Shown piece by piece: positions 12,600 through 24,609 of a stretch of DNA of 64,000 nucleotides; position 1 is the stretch's first letter; every line of letters starts with the position of its first letter. The notes below the pieces were generated by a model, which searched no databases, was not told where the DNA came from, and worked only from the letters and a program-made list of their open reading frames with translations. The stretch comes from Eumeta japonica. Its lineage: Eukaryota > Arthropoda > Insecta > Lepidoptera > Psychidae. The translations under genes and the position numbers were made by a program. The stretch covers positions 124,001 to 188,000 of the forward strand of contig BGZK01000755.1 of NCBI GenBank assembly GCA_005406025.1, written 5' to 3'.

Positions 12600-14510
12600 T
12601 AATGTAAGTTTGGTAGCTTTGAACATTAATTACAGACAACTTACCAACATTGGAGAAATTAGAAATTAGCCACATGAATAATGTGGGATATGTTAATCGT
12701 TCATTCTAAAATCTTTGAAGAACAATTCCATCAAAGTATGAAACCACAACCTTCAAAACATTCATCATTTAAATATTTCTGTTGCCTATATATGCGACGG
12801 CAAATATAAACAAAATATTTACATTCGCTATCCTCAATAATATATGATCAGCTATTGACAATGTTCAATGCCAACGTTCAATAGCAAAAATTTAGTAACA
12901 CATTGCGATAACACCGTTTGAGCGATAAGTAGCGATGAAGAATAAGTACAATTTGTTTTACGTAAAAATATAAATTCTATTGTAGTTCGAAATTCAGTGC
13001 AATACGGCTTTCAATTTTATCGCAATGCTTCGAATAGTCAAAGTGATATTTATCTATTTTTTTTCTCGTTACAACTGCGTCTTAACGCTTGCAACATATT
13101 TTCGTAAGCTACATTTAATGATGCATTTCTCTTCCGGCTTTCCAAATCGAATTGTGCAACATGTATTATTAGACGACACTTTTACTCTCCAAATCAAACA
13201 TCCATTTCTTTGCACCGTTACATAAGTCATGCCTGTTTGAAATAATAATATCAGTGAATTCGGTATTAAAAGTGTCTAAATAAAGTAATGACAATAAATC
13301 ATTTCGCGTGTACTGCATCGGCGAGTCGAATGCAACTTTTCCTGACCGGCGCCGCCGACCGGTTCGACCGGATTTCGCGGAAGCTCCGGACAATCTTAAG
13401 TTGTGGTAAGGCGCCACACTTTTTAACAAGTCTCGTATCATCGTAAACACGGGCCATGAATTATTAAAAAACCACACTTTTTAATAGTTCATGGCCTCTG
13501 TGTATATATATAGGCATTGGGTATAATTTACATTAATCTATTATTTTCTAATATTATTCATCCTATATTTCGTTAAACACAACTATTAATTATCAGTTCC
13601 GCAGTTCGAAATAATAACAAAAACGCATAAAGATATATACAGTAACCTAAAAGTTTTTCGCTATTGCTATTTTCCCCATTATAATTATAATGCTTACGCA
13701 GCGATATGAAATATATTGTCCGCTGTGATCCTATATTTGTTCACATTTACAATGTAATATCACTGAATATTTATAATTACTGCATTGAATTTTGTTCATA
13801 AAAAATAATTATGCGATAAATGAAAATAAAAACGTGCTTCTAATCTTCTTTATGTTGACTTCTTTAATTTACCGCAGTTCCGTTTTCAAAGATTACGTTT
13901 TTGATGTGAAACTTCTTCAAGGACAGCTCGAGAGTAACTAAAGTCCTTTTTTGGACCAAAGCGATGTTCAGTGAAATTCATATTCCGTTTATATCCAAGT
14001 TTACACTTTAAATTTCGAATAGGCTGTCAAACCGGAAGTGTTCATATTAGAAATGACCAGTATTCGAAAACGGCGGCATCATTTGCTGACCACTGATCAT
14101 GTTTATTTATAATTAGCTTGCGTATGCGATTCCGCCCACGTGGACATGGAACGAATGAAACATGTCTTATTTTCTAAGCTAGACTTTCAGTAAGATGCCT
14201 GTGAAAACCGCATTCGATTCTGTGCAGCAGTTTTTTCATGACGCGCGAACAACTAAATTACATAGACAGACAAATTATTTTTTTGTCTTCTGTTGCACTT
14301 ATAAATCCTAACGCACAAAAAATTAAATCAAACCCCAAAATACATGTCGTTTTAGCAATCGACGTCCAAAATACCCTCAATAAACACACCTATATCGATT
14401 TTTAGGTTTATTTTCACTCCATAAGGTTGATTTAAAAAAATCTCAAAATACGTATTTGTTTATTTGTTTTTAGAAGCACTTTTACGAAGTTTTGAAACGA
14501 AATATGTACA
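12600..14510. other. AT-rich non-coding region
   Basis: No supported gene. A single moderately GC-rich patch at about 13310-13400 and the hairpin at 13452-13496 are the only structured items seen. Confidence 0.45.
13452..13496. repeat. Inverted repeat, 19-bp arms, 7-base loop
   Basis: GGCCATGAATTATTAAAAA at 13452-13470 pairs with TTTTTAATAGTTCATGGCC at 13478-13496 with one mismatch, leaving a 7-base loop (accacac). The short loop and arms do not look like a typical animal pre-miRNA. Confidence 0.8.
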
Positions 14511-14514
14511 TAAT

Positions 14515-14700
14515 ACTGAAACTTCGACCCTCTTTTTACCCCTTTAGGGGTTGAATCACAGAACTTACTTCGTTATTCCTAGTCTATATCCGAAAAGGAA
14601 TTTCTTTGCAAAATTTCATGTCTGTAAGTCCAATAGTTTAGACTGAGCTTCGATGAGTTAGTGAATCAGTTATAGGACTTGGGTTTTTTATGTATCATAC
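14515..14700 (+). repeat. Copy of the 'cccctttaggggttgaat' interspersed repeat
   Basis: Contains TTTACCCCTTTAGGGGTTGA, TCCTAGTCTATATCCG and GCAAAATTTCATGTCTGTA in the order seen in a widespread lepidopteran repeat (from memory). Related fragments are at 39945-40085 and 40585-40745. Confidence 0.55.
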
Positions 14701-14825
14701 AAAGTGAGTGTACGCCGGCGGCTCCACCCAGATAGATACATAATAAATTTATTTTTAATTTTTTATCTATAATGGTCTCTTTATATGCTGTAAGTAAATT
14801 ATTTCAATGGTAATTTCATTATGAA

Positions 14826-14945
14826 TAACTAGTTGCGCCCGCGTCTTCGCCTGTGGGGAGAAAGACTAAATTCCTTCATTTTATATACTAAACTATCTCT
14901 CCTTCAAGCCTGATACTGATCTCGGGCTGCATCTAATATTGAATT
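14826..14945 (-). repeat. Reverse copy of the tail plus short quasi-hexamer body
   Basis: ACTAGTTGCGCCCGCGTCTTCGCC at 14828 onward is the reverse complement of the shared tail. It is followed by the TAAATTCCTTCATTTTATAT junction also seen at 28930 and 37655, and a pyrimidine-rich remnant (CTGATACTGATCTCGGGCTG). Confidence 0.55.
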
Positions 14946-15510
14946 CTAACATAACTTATTGATTTTAAATTTAATAATAACTTCTACCGCAACGCCAAAC
15001 ATTTTTTTTTTACTTCAATCGCGTGTAATAGATACATACAGGGATTTTTTTTTTATAATGTAAGCAATAAAATAGAATACAATTTATTTCGCTTGATAAG
15101 GATACAAAATAAGAGAAACTTATATCTGTGCACTAGGAAAACACAAAGTACGCGATAAGTATACGAATACTAGCTGAAAACACAAAATGTCTTCTCACTA
15201 CTGGTTTATCATCGCGTCAAAATAATATAAAATCTGTACACGTATAATTCTGAGATAACCAAATGATGAAAGTTTACGTGTAGGTAAAATTAGTAGACGT
15301 GCGATGCGTTGTGCAACGACGCGCCCGCGTCACCTTGTAGGCGTTTTGTGCGCCATCTTACGGTCGTATAGATGAAAGGTACAGACAGCGATTTGTCAGT
15401 TATGACGCACTTACTAACATGTCAAGAGTTAAGAGCATCTAAAGATCAAGGTAGACGCAGTTCGGTTCTTGATTTTTATACAATAATTTCGCCTATATTA
15501 AAAACAATTA

Positions 15511-15793
15511 GGGGCCATCTATGAATTATGTCACAAAAATTATAAGGTATTTGACCCCCGCCCCTTTCCGTCCTTGTCATTGGTGATCACACGTAAATGA
15601 AAACAGCAGTTTTTACACACTTTTTTGTTAAAATTACTTTAAATATTGAACAAAACAAAAGACATAAACCTTTTTTTGTTTTCGTATTTCGGATTTGACG
15701 TCACAAAGCTTTTGACCTGCTTCTAGTCGCGCATTGTCACATTTCGTTGACTGCTCCAAACCCCAAAGTGTGACGTAATTTATGGATGGCCCC
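15511..15793. mobile_element. MITE with ~23-bp terminal inverted repeats
   Basis: The 283-bp element starts GGGGCCATCTATGAATTATG and ends TTTATGGATGGCCCC. The termini are inverted repeats over about 23 bp with roughly three mismatches, ending inward at TGTCA/TGACG. No transposase is encoded; the interior is 280 bp of non-coding sequence, so it is non-autonomous. Flanks (AATTA on the left, TTGCG on the right) do not show a clear target duplication. Termini of the kind 'GGGGCCATCCATAAATTACGTCA' are known from insect DNA transposons (from memory); the superfamily is not assigned. Confidence 0.75.
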
Positions 15794-15799
15794 TTGCGT

Positions 15800-17340
15800 A
15801 CGAGTCTAGCAATTGCGTAGGCATGAAAAACAATGACATATTTAATTTGTAACGTTAGAAAAACCGCGAACGACACGCGCGTGCGTTTCCAGTTCGATTG
15901 CGAAGTTCTGGCGTTTCGAGCTGAACATGTCAAACATGGCGTGCCTGATGTACAAAGGGCGTTTGAAAACACGTTCCCAATGAAAACTATGCGGCGAAAC
16001 GAAACACCAGCGAACGAGTCACGTGAAGGCCGCAGCGACGTGCGCGGACAAAGGCGAAAACGTAAGTGTATGCGTGACGGATTTGTGATTAAAGATTTGT
16101 TATATCCTTAAATACCATTGGGTATTTAGGGATCAATATTACTGGATAATCAATGTCTTTGTTTGTTTATTGTCTAGCCTGGCTTGGCAGCGCGAGTCGC
16201 TTATTTCTGTGCAAGATATTGTATTTATTTTATTACACGAATAAGTGTCTGTATATGCTACGCATTGCATTTTTGCGTAATTCATAATTTTTAAATTCGT
16301 CAAATTGAAATTAAAAGAAAACATTATATAACAATATGTATAAAACCTGTATTAGAAGAATCGGTAGCGAAATTTTACGAGGATTCTAATAAAGACTACA
16401 AATTATATGATCAGATATATCTGATGAACCAATATCATAAAAACAACTTTATTTCCTTTCAATTTCGTAGGTAGTGAAACGTAGAAGTTGACCATCAAAT
16501 AGAGTTATTATTAACAAAGTCAAAGAGTGTAGTAGTCACGCTATTCATTAACCGTAGTATATTGTTATGACACGAAATTCGCAACACATTAGGCCGATTT
16601 GTTCCAACAAAATTTCAATAGCATAGACAAAAGTTGTAGAGCTAGCATAGAGCCTAAATCTTTCTCAATACTTTTAAACACTCGTTAAAGTTACAATAAT
16701 ACCGAATATTCATCGACGCCAAAGCAAATGTCACGGCCGATCCGTGCGCCATCGGTCGTGAAATCGATGTACTTAGTTCATTTAAAGACAATCGTTTTAT
16801 TTTATATCGTTTGAACTTTTATCGTTCCTTATAGAAATGTCTATAAAAATGGTAGTATTTTGATACACTTTGTCGCGACGGTCAGCCTGTTTTGGTCTTT
16901 TAAAAACGCAGAGACGTGCGAATGGTAACATTAATTTCAACGACTTCATAGAGACAGCATACACAATCACACAGAAGCTACAACTAACACACAGCACACA
17001 CGGGTAGAAAAATATTGATAAACTTGTTTATGTACAAGTACATAATTGTGAATAACATTCTGTATCTTTCGCATTCGAAACTAACTTCTTAAACTAGAGA
17101 AAACATTTATTTTACGCTTATTGTGCATAACATGCTTTTTTAAAAAGTTTTTTGTTAAAACTCTGATACGAATAAAAATCCGGCTAATTCGGATTCTTGC
17201 TATTGTCGGTATTTCTGCGTTTCAGACCCATACGCACCGAGATTTCTCTACCATTGCACAACTTATTTGTGTTATCTATTCACCGAGAAAAATGTTTCAT
17301 TCAATTGGGGATCAGTTTTTTATTATTCGTCGTTTTATTT
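15800..17340. other. Non-coding region
   Basis: No supported gene. The plus-strand frame at 15833-16111 is moderately GC-rich, ends near a possible donor (AAAACGTAAGTG at about 16058-16069), and shows no known domain. Confidence 0.4.
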
Positions 17341-17344
17341 AAAG

Positions 17345-17425
17345 TTAGAACGGACGGACGGTCCGCACAGGTCTATCGCATTGATAAAATACTGTTGGTC
17401 ACTTTACCTACGGAACCCTAATAAT
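17345..17425 (+). repeat. 3' tail fragment of the 'cggaaccctaaaa' repeat
   Basis: GGACGGACGGTCCGCACAGG and then CCTACGGAACCCTAATAA resemble the terminal part of the repeat present more completely at 20544-20990 and 46497-46989. Confidence 0.5.
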
Positions 17426-17454
17426 ACTAAAAGTTTACAGACTACGTGCAAACG

Positions 17455-17695
17455 AATCTCGAGGCGCAGGCAGCGCAAGCAAAGCGGGCGGCGTGCACTT
17501 GCCGCGCGCCGCCGGCCGCCGACCTACATCGCGCTCACGCTCTCGCGCGGCGCCCGCCCGAGAACAAAGCGCCGCCGGCCGCAGCCTTTTTCGCCGGGAT
17601 TTCTATAGAATTCTCGATCTGCAGCAACGCGGCCGCCCTCACTTTCATTCCGCACGAGCTCGCCCGCGGCGGCCGCTGTTGCGCCGTATGAGATA
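17455..17695. other. Large CpG-rich island
   Basis: About 240 bp of very GC-rich sequence with frames open on both strands (Ala/Arg/Pro-rich products). It contains the 21-bp block identical to 3447-3467. The preceding TTTACAGACTACG (about 17435-17447) could serve as a plus-strand acceptor, but no protein family is evident. Promoter or regulatory CpG cluster and unrecognised exon are both possible. Confidence 0.35.
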
Positions 17696-17699
17696 AATA

Positions 17700-19025
17700 G
17701 CATCGAACCTATGCGAAGATATATAGTGTGGCGTATCACGGCAGCAGCGCCATCCGACGCCGAGATTGCGTAACTTCCCTATTCAGACACCCAACTAGTA
17801 AGTTCGGTTAATTATAAAGCAACGAAACGGACGAACACAGGCAATTGTATAAGTGCGTACACGAAAGATATCGATCACCTGCGACGTCAAATCACGGTCT
17901 TCCGTGAATTTACTTTTATAAAAAAAAGGTCTTTCATCTGGCCTTTATTAAAACGAGCCGATACAACTTATAATACGTGATACAGCAATGAAGTTAATAT
18001 ACATTAATGGAAAAAAGAAACAGAACCAAACGATTATCCAATTATATAAATCAGTACGGATGTAAAAAAGTGTACTTAGCAGGGGATATTAGAGAAAAAA
18101 TCGGATTGGAGTGGCACGTCATTCGATACTATAGACAGACGATCGAGATCCAGAGCGAACTGCGCGATATTTTCCTGACGAAAAACTGTGTGAAAGGAAA
18201 ATTCGCTATTCATTCTCCGACGCGCTAAGCCCGCTGTTCTCCGGTGCCGTCGGTTTCTCTTCGCGTGTTTACGTTATGACTAAACCTATACCCGTATTCA
18301 AATCACGTGTCAGAACTCGAATGATGCTATTGAACCGAGCGAACCGTATTTCATACAAATACGTATCGCTAATAAATGCGAGAGTAAGACGTATAAGGTA
18401 TAAGGTACATTGGGCGACCTCGTTTGCGACGCCGGAGCTTTGAATTTTAATTAAGTTCGTAGAACGTGTCGTAAGCGCTCCCGAGAGTGTGTGCTCTCTC
18501 AGACTGCGTATTCAATAATCACTGGGTACATGAGCTCGTTGTGGATTGACGGCAAGTTAGACTTTATTTCGTGATAGGTACGAAATTTAATACAAAATAT
18601 TGTAAAGAATCTCAGTGTGCATACATTGGGTTTACACTTCTACGTTATCGCTTTCAAATATATTGTTTTCTTAACGATATAGTCCATGTAATTGAGTACA
18701 TTCTGTGTTGTAATGAAAAGTAAATTTCCTTTTAACTTTCTATCGGCTTCAACTAAATGCCAATATTGGAAACGATAAACCCACGTGTCGATAAAATACA
18801 CGCCGCAGCGGCTCCATACATTATATCGTGGTGAACATGTAGCTATTCGTAGTGCCGTATGTCCTGCTCGGTCTGTTCTCCACGATTCAGATCTTCATCC
18901 GGGACACATTCGATTATAGGCGGGTGATTGAAAAAACGAACGGATCGACTCGGTGCACACGCGTACCCACGAGCACCCGCCAATGCACCGTGACACACGT
19001 TCGACCCTGAGCGAAGCGGAAAATC
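17700..19025. other. Non-coding region
   Basis: Moderate GC content and many CpG dinucleotides, more than in most spacers of the window. The longest reading frame is 18007-18228 (plus) and it has no recognisable domain. No gene is supported. Confidence 0.4.
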
Positions 19026-19029
19026 AGCT

Positions 19030-19205
19030 GTGAATTCGAGAATTACACGCTTTACCGCGCCCGAGGCGGCGCGGGCGCGCGGCCGCGGCCGGCGAAGAAA
19101 GCCGCGATCGAAGACGGGGTGGGCGCGCGCGGCCGCGGTGAAAGTCGCTATGATCCGACAACCGGCACGGGGGGCCGTCGAGCCGCCAATTAAAACCGCT
19201 TTGAC
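19030..19205. other. CpG-rich island
   Basis: GCGCGGCCGCGGCC-type sequence open on both strands (Arg/Ala-rich). No splice-supported exon is found. Confidence 0.35.
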
Positions 19206-20231
19206 ACGTCGCAACGGTTAATGAGATATATTTATGAACGGGTTCGTTTCAAACACACGCAATAAATTTTCGAAATACACATTACTTATTACGGAATCTC
19301 TGTTAGGATATCCAAGTTTATTTTTTTTGTTAATCAGATTCGAATTTAGAAAATATTTGAATAAAAAATGATTTTTTAATATATTTTTTTGGAATAAACT
19401 TGTGCAAATTTTCCGTAGACGATAAATTTATATGGTTGATAATAGACTGATATGTATGGGTTTTGGACGAGCAGACCTAAAAGTTTTGGATTCGGTACCA
19501 TATCGACGTATACGTAATGCAAAATGAGCATTTTGGCAAATAATTATTTTTGAGTTTTTCCCTAGACTGTAATTGTTTTGTAGATTTCTTTGGACGGTAT
19601 TAAATGTGTTTTAGTGTAGTAACTTATTTCGCCTTCGTTTGCGCAAGGAATAAATATTGTATTCAATATTAAATAAATGACGATGTCGAGGAGGTTTGCA
19701 AAGATAGTATCATATCGAGGATCTGCTTACCCTTTTGGGGAATAGCCGTGAGTAATTAATTAAAAAAAAATATTGCGAGTAGGCAGTATCAGGTTATTTC
19801 TGTCAGGCTTCGTGAAAACAAAAAATAGACTGCAATTTCTTCTTCAATTTGTACCTACTGACCACACCGTTCTGCATTAGTAACGTTCCTTCAAAGTTTT
19901 CTCCCGATTGGATTTGGATTCACGCCATTTTCTCATTTTAAAACATGCCATTTTTTTTTCAATTGTTTTTAAAATTTTAAATGTTAATTTCCAAAATGAA
20001 GTGTTTTTCTGATAAATATATAGAGCGATTTGATATCTACCGCATGACACCATAATGTCACCATGCGTCCGTCCGTTCCGAAGTCAAACTGACTGCCGAT
20101 TTTTGAATTTTTAGTCAGTCTCAGTTTACTCGATTACATCATCTTTCAGGGTCACAGACGCATGACCCATACCATTTCAAAGAGACGCTGAAACAAACTT
20201 TACCATGGTTATTTCACCTTTTGACTATCAA

Positions 20232-20283
20232 TTGAAATTTCCGAGAAATAGTTATGTTTGAAATTTCCAATAAATAGTCATGT
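20232..20283. repeat. 26-bp tandem duplication
   Basis: Two adjacent 26-bp units start at 20232 and 20258, each beginning TTGAAATTTCC and ending ATAGTYATGT. They differ at three positions. Confidence 0.85.
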
Positions 20284-20543
20284 TATTGTATACAACTTTC
20301 ATATCGCTTGAATTTTTTGCGTGCATCTTACATCAAAAGAACCGGTCAATTACCTGTCGGACCACGCGCAGTGTAGGATTCCACAATTGCCCGTCGCTAC
20401 ATAGACTTACTAGAGGGATTTTTTGATACGATGAACATATTGAGTTCACGGTTTAACGGCTAATAACTTCATCTAAGTAACTTTAATACAACTGGTACGA
20501 AATTCTGCTTTTTACTTTGCCAAGTACATTTTATAAGCTGTCC

Positions 20544-20990
20544 GACTATTACTCGTTAACTTAAAAAGCCTGCTTAGCTGTGATCGTTTTATTTTTAATT
20601 TCATTGTGTATTAATTTTGTCACTTATCCAAAAACAACCATCTACCCGACGAGAGGGGAGACTCTAACAAATAAAACTGATTATATCGCAAATGGATCCC
20701 TGAACCGAAAAATGGTTTTCATACACTCACAACATTTTTCAACAACCTATCTTACACTTGACATCAGTGGATAGATAAGAAAAAATCATCCCCACCTAAG
20801 GCGTAGGGGAGCTGTCTTAAAATCTTTTTTATCAAGATTTTACTCTAACACTTTGTGGCAAAATGTATTCCAAATTGCCAAATTGTAATTTTCTAGTACT
20901 AAGAATCTCTTATCTAAGCCGCGAACAGAGAGACACACGGACAAACATGACGAAACCATAAGTTACTCTTTGCTTCGGAACCCTAAAAAT
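20544..20990 (+). repeat. Interspersed repeat ending in CGGAACCCTAAAAA, copy 1
   Basis: Shares ordered blocks with 46497-46989: GACTATT..GTTAACTT..AAAGCC..CTTAGCTGTGA at the start, then CGCAAA.GGATCCCTGAA / CGAAAAATGGTT, then CAAGATTTTA.TCTA.CACTTTGT, CAGTACTAAG-like and AAGCCGCG blocks, and a GGAACCCTAAAAAT end. This pattern is common in Lepidoptera (from memory). No long open frame; probably a non-autonomous element. Confidence 0.75.
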
Positions 20991-21719
20991 TAATAATTGG
21001 AAATTTAACATGTTATATAATAATCGCACGAACGTAATATATAATCACGTTCAATCAAACTACATAAATGTATTCATAAATTTATCGTTTTAAGCTTTAT
21101 ATCGCATGTTTGTCCACATTTAAAATAATATAAATACAATGTATATTATTTTTATTATATTTGAATAATGAACATATTGAAAAAAAAGACAAATTTTATA
21201 GAAACAAATAATAAATATTATTGCTTAAGCGCAGGCCATACACAGTGTTTTTCAGGTGTTACAGAGTTTACGGAGTGACGATATTTGTTACAATTTCAAT
21301 TTAATTATTTAAATCAGGATTAATTTATATCTATTCATAGAAAATTTAGATTTTTTTGGAGATACACTCCTACAAGTCACGTGACATCGAACACATGAAA
21401 TGTATGCAGTTGTTCTTAGGAAGACAACCGAATGACGGTAGACCACAAGTGACAGTTGGGCTGTCATTTCACAATTCGGTGTTGCATTCAAAAACTAATC
21501 GATTCAAGACAGAAATGTAATAATAATAATGGCCTATTATAAAATTAATTATATACGATACCATAAGATTAAAAAAAAAATCCTACAAACCCATCTGTAA
21601 TTAATTACCGACTCGAGGATTTCAATTTCAATTCCCCATAGGAATTATACGGCTCATTGTTACATTAATGGCATTCTTCTGTCGCGGACGTTAACGGAGA
21701 CAATCCGCTTAAAATAAAT

Positions 21720-21870
21720 CACGTCGGCGCGTGATGTTGACCGATCTATCACGACGGCCGTGCCGCCCGACGGCGGTCGGACGATAGCCGTGTGTGTATT
21801 AATATTCGCGAAACAAAGAGCCCACTCGACACGGACACGCGACCGCCGCCATCCGTACATCACGCAACGT
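21720..21870. other. Moderately CpG-rich patch
   Basis: CGGCGCG and CCGCCCGACGGCGGTCGG blocks. The minus-strand frame across it (21660-21875) has no recognisable domain. Confidence 0.3.
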
Positions 21871-22889
21871 CCCAATAATCTCTGTACAAATTTTCGGGTA
21901 ATCGTCTAGAAGAATTACCTGGTAACCCCGTTTGTTAAGCGAAATAGTTCCGACAATGGTACGAATGTTTGCGATGAAATGTCAGCGCCCTAAGGTCGCG
22001 CGTTCTACGTCGTGATTCGACTAGAACGAAGGTCGTCTTTGCAATCGATAAGTTCAGATGTTTGTTCAAAATTGTTGCCGTTTCAAAGATGATTAATGGA
22101 TTTAAATAACGCTTTTGTGGTTCACAGACTGTAATTTCTTTTTAATAGCACAGTCTAAACGGCATGTGAAATATTAATCGAATAACATGTTGACTTCTAA
22201 ATTATAGTTATGTAAGTAACAAATATTGTGTATCTCAGTGATTTCTAAATATAACGCTTTCCTTTTCCTGCGTAATTTTCTTAATTTATGTTTCCTTATT
22301 TTCCCGTACACTTTATGGACTAAGAATTCTTTATATTTTGTTTCATCTTTGTAAGGACATTAACGAATTTTGTTCAGTATTTCGACCATCGAGTAGCGGT
22401 AGGATTACTGTCGCATTATCGAAATCCTAAAATACACAATCGAAGATGGGCGGCAGCATCACATGCCTACCAGTTCCAATACGACGATTGCCAGTCCGCC
22501 TACTAAGTGAGCTGTTTAGCACACGACTGCCATTTTAGGGAAGACCTAGACTAAGAAACGTGAAGCACCTACGTTGATGTAATCATCATATATTTTATTA
22601 TTAATAATAATTGAATAAAAATTAATACATATAATAAAATAGTAGAGAAAAAAATCTGTACACTAAAAATATTCGAGAAAAACTGTTCTGAGAGGTATTA
22701 GAAATATTGACAGAATACATTCCAATGGTTTTTTAAATTTTAGTCTGTCTACCTGTTTTTGCATTTATTCGCGAATTCTGCTAAACTACAAGACATAATT
22801 TAATGAACGTAATATTTTATAACTCAGAGTAACATATAGAATGATTTTTATCCCGCATTTCGTCGCTATTTTTATTACATTATGTATAT

Positions 22890-23072
22890 TTTGAAAAGAA
22901 TAGAAATCTAGATCGAGAACAAAATCGAAAATAAAAGCCGGGCCCAGAAATGGATGCGAAAACAGAAACAAGATTGGATTATAATTGACAGTGTGATTGG
23001 TTCATATAGAGGATGATACAATTTATTCGATGTCCATGTGGGCGTGGCCGCGGGTGAAAGCTTGTATATGAA
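22890..23072 (+). repeat. Short quasi-hexamer repeat with tail
   Basis: GAAATCTAGATCGAGAAC and AAAATCGAAAATAAAAGC units (22904-22980) are followed by TGTGGGCGTGGCCGCGGGTG and AAAGCTTGTA (23038-23067), a diverged form of the shared tail. Confidence 0.6.
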
Positions 23073-23985
23073 TAAGAATTAACATTATGCATGCTTCATA
23101 ACGCGAAGCTTTTAAGTTGTGCTCTACGCTCAATTTGTCAAAATTAAGTAATTTTGTCGGCTTAAATTGCGTCTATTATACTTATACTGCTCTTATAGGA
23201 TAATATGAGTACATATATATTAAAAAAAACACTGTCATTAAGTTTTGTTATTTATAAAAAAAAACATTTAAGTATCTTGTTTAGTAAAAATAAAATGCAG
23301 ATGACATAAAGGCAAGAATATCCGTGTATGTAGGTATTGTATGTAATCACGATAACACTCGAAAAATTCAATTGTGTTAAATATAATTAGCTTTATTCCT
23401 GTGATAAGTTTCTAAAAATAACATGTGTTAAAATTCATTATGATACGCATGAATTTTGCTGACGTGAAACCCGTTAAATGGGTTAAGGTATCGTAATACC
23501 GTTAGACGTCTGTAGGTGTCAGTACAACTAGTACAATAGTTTATTTTGTTTTCTTTTATGTTATCATTTCTTGAGAATCGTTGATTTTATTCGTTCTTCA
23601 TTTTAGTTCATAAACCAGCAATAGAATGAGCATTATGAGGCGTGCACTTTTGGATTTTCCATGTTTGTGAAGACGCTATGTTCCTAGTAACGTGTGATTC
23701 AAATGTGGGGCCCGTTCACAGTTAAGCGCGAAGTTGAACGTCAACAATGGTTTTTAGAGAATACCTTCCGAGGCCAGCGACGGCCGATAAAAACGTTTTC
23801 TTATCGGCAAACTATTCTGTTACGTGACCGAGCACAAAGGCAACAAACGTTACGACTTTTCGTGTAAGTGAACTCAGGTTAAGGCGCTAGTGAATAAGTC
23901 AAATTCGGCTCAAGGGTTTACGATAGCGTTTACGATCGCTCCTCGCGTTAAGGGTGTCGAAATAATCACTTCAGACACGATCAAA

Positions 23986-24075
23986 TCACATTTGGCTATC
24001 CGTACTGGGGTCCTGGTCCCTATGCTTATGTGCGATAGTGAAAGCTGGGTGTGGCGGAAGAAAAATGAAAATATA
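23986..24075 (+). mobile_element. LINE scrap (C-terminal RT/endonuclease region)
   Basis: The frame reads LAIRTGVLVPMLMCDSESWVW followed by RKKNEN. This matches the recurrent lepidopteran LINE segment 'VHNGVLVPTLMYGSESWVWQKKHE' (from memory), where Y is C and G is D here. The flanks do not continue the protein, so only about 30 codons are recognisable. Confidence 0.6.
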
Positions 24076-24299
24076 AATGTACAAAACAATTTTAATATAA
24101 TTTCGTGGAGAATTTCATTCAAAGCTTAGACATCTGCATTGGAAATTATGATAAAATGTCATCGAATTTTTACATTAAATTAGAATATATCGTACCAAAA
24201 AATAACCTACGAAAAATATGTTCACGAGAGATTACTCTATAATAGACGGATGTTAACGATGATTAAATACATAATTTGGAACGGCAATCAAATTTGTTC

Positions 24300-24337
24300 T
24301 AGCTCTACTCAGGCGAAAGTACAAGCAAAAGCTAGTT
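24300..24337 (+). repeat. Isolated GGCGAAAG..GCAAAAGCTAGT tail
   Basis: CTCAGGCGAAAGTACAAGCA then AAAGCTAGTT matches the shared repeat tail without a recognisable body. Confidence 0.45.
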
Positions 24338-24539
24338 GCAATATAAAATAATAAGATACGTAACGTACAACAGCTCCTTCAATCCAGTCATAGATTTTTT
24401 AAATCTTTCCGAGTCATAAACAATATATGCTCTCGGGCTAAAAAAAATCTACTTTGAACTAAACTCAAAATACGTCGTAAGCCATGGCCTATAGAGTGAT
24501 TCACATGGAAACCGCAGATGTACTTCTCCACGGTATTTG

Positions 24540-24605
24540 TAACGGCCGGGCGGCAGGGAGGCCGCGCCGCGCCCGCCGGCCGGCCGTAGCGCAGTCTCTG
24601 ACCGC
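24540..24605. other. Small CpG island
   Basis: A very GC-rich 65-bp patch (CGGCCGGGCGGC, GCCGCGCCGCGCCCGCCGGC) in AT-rich DNA. No splice sites or protein are recognised. Confidence 0.35.
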
Positions 24606-24609
24606 ACGT

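Noticed and set aside
13452..13496. Hairpin considered as a pre-miRNA
   Set aside because: Stem of 19 bp and loop of 7 bases are too short for a typical animal pre-miRNA.
15634..15972. Minus 112-codon frame over the MITE
   Set aside because: Spans the boundary between the MITE and flanking DNA with no domain.
17267..17691. Overlapping Arg/Ala/Pro-rich frames in the 17.5-kb CpG island
   Set aside because: Open in three plus frames and one minus frame simultaneously, as GC-rich DNA is; no family match or clear exon boundaries.
23910..24122. Minus frame opposite the LINE scrap
   Set aside because: Shadow of the plus-strand LINE-like reading LAIRTGVLVPMLM..ESWVW.
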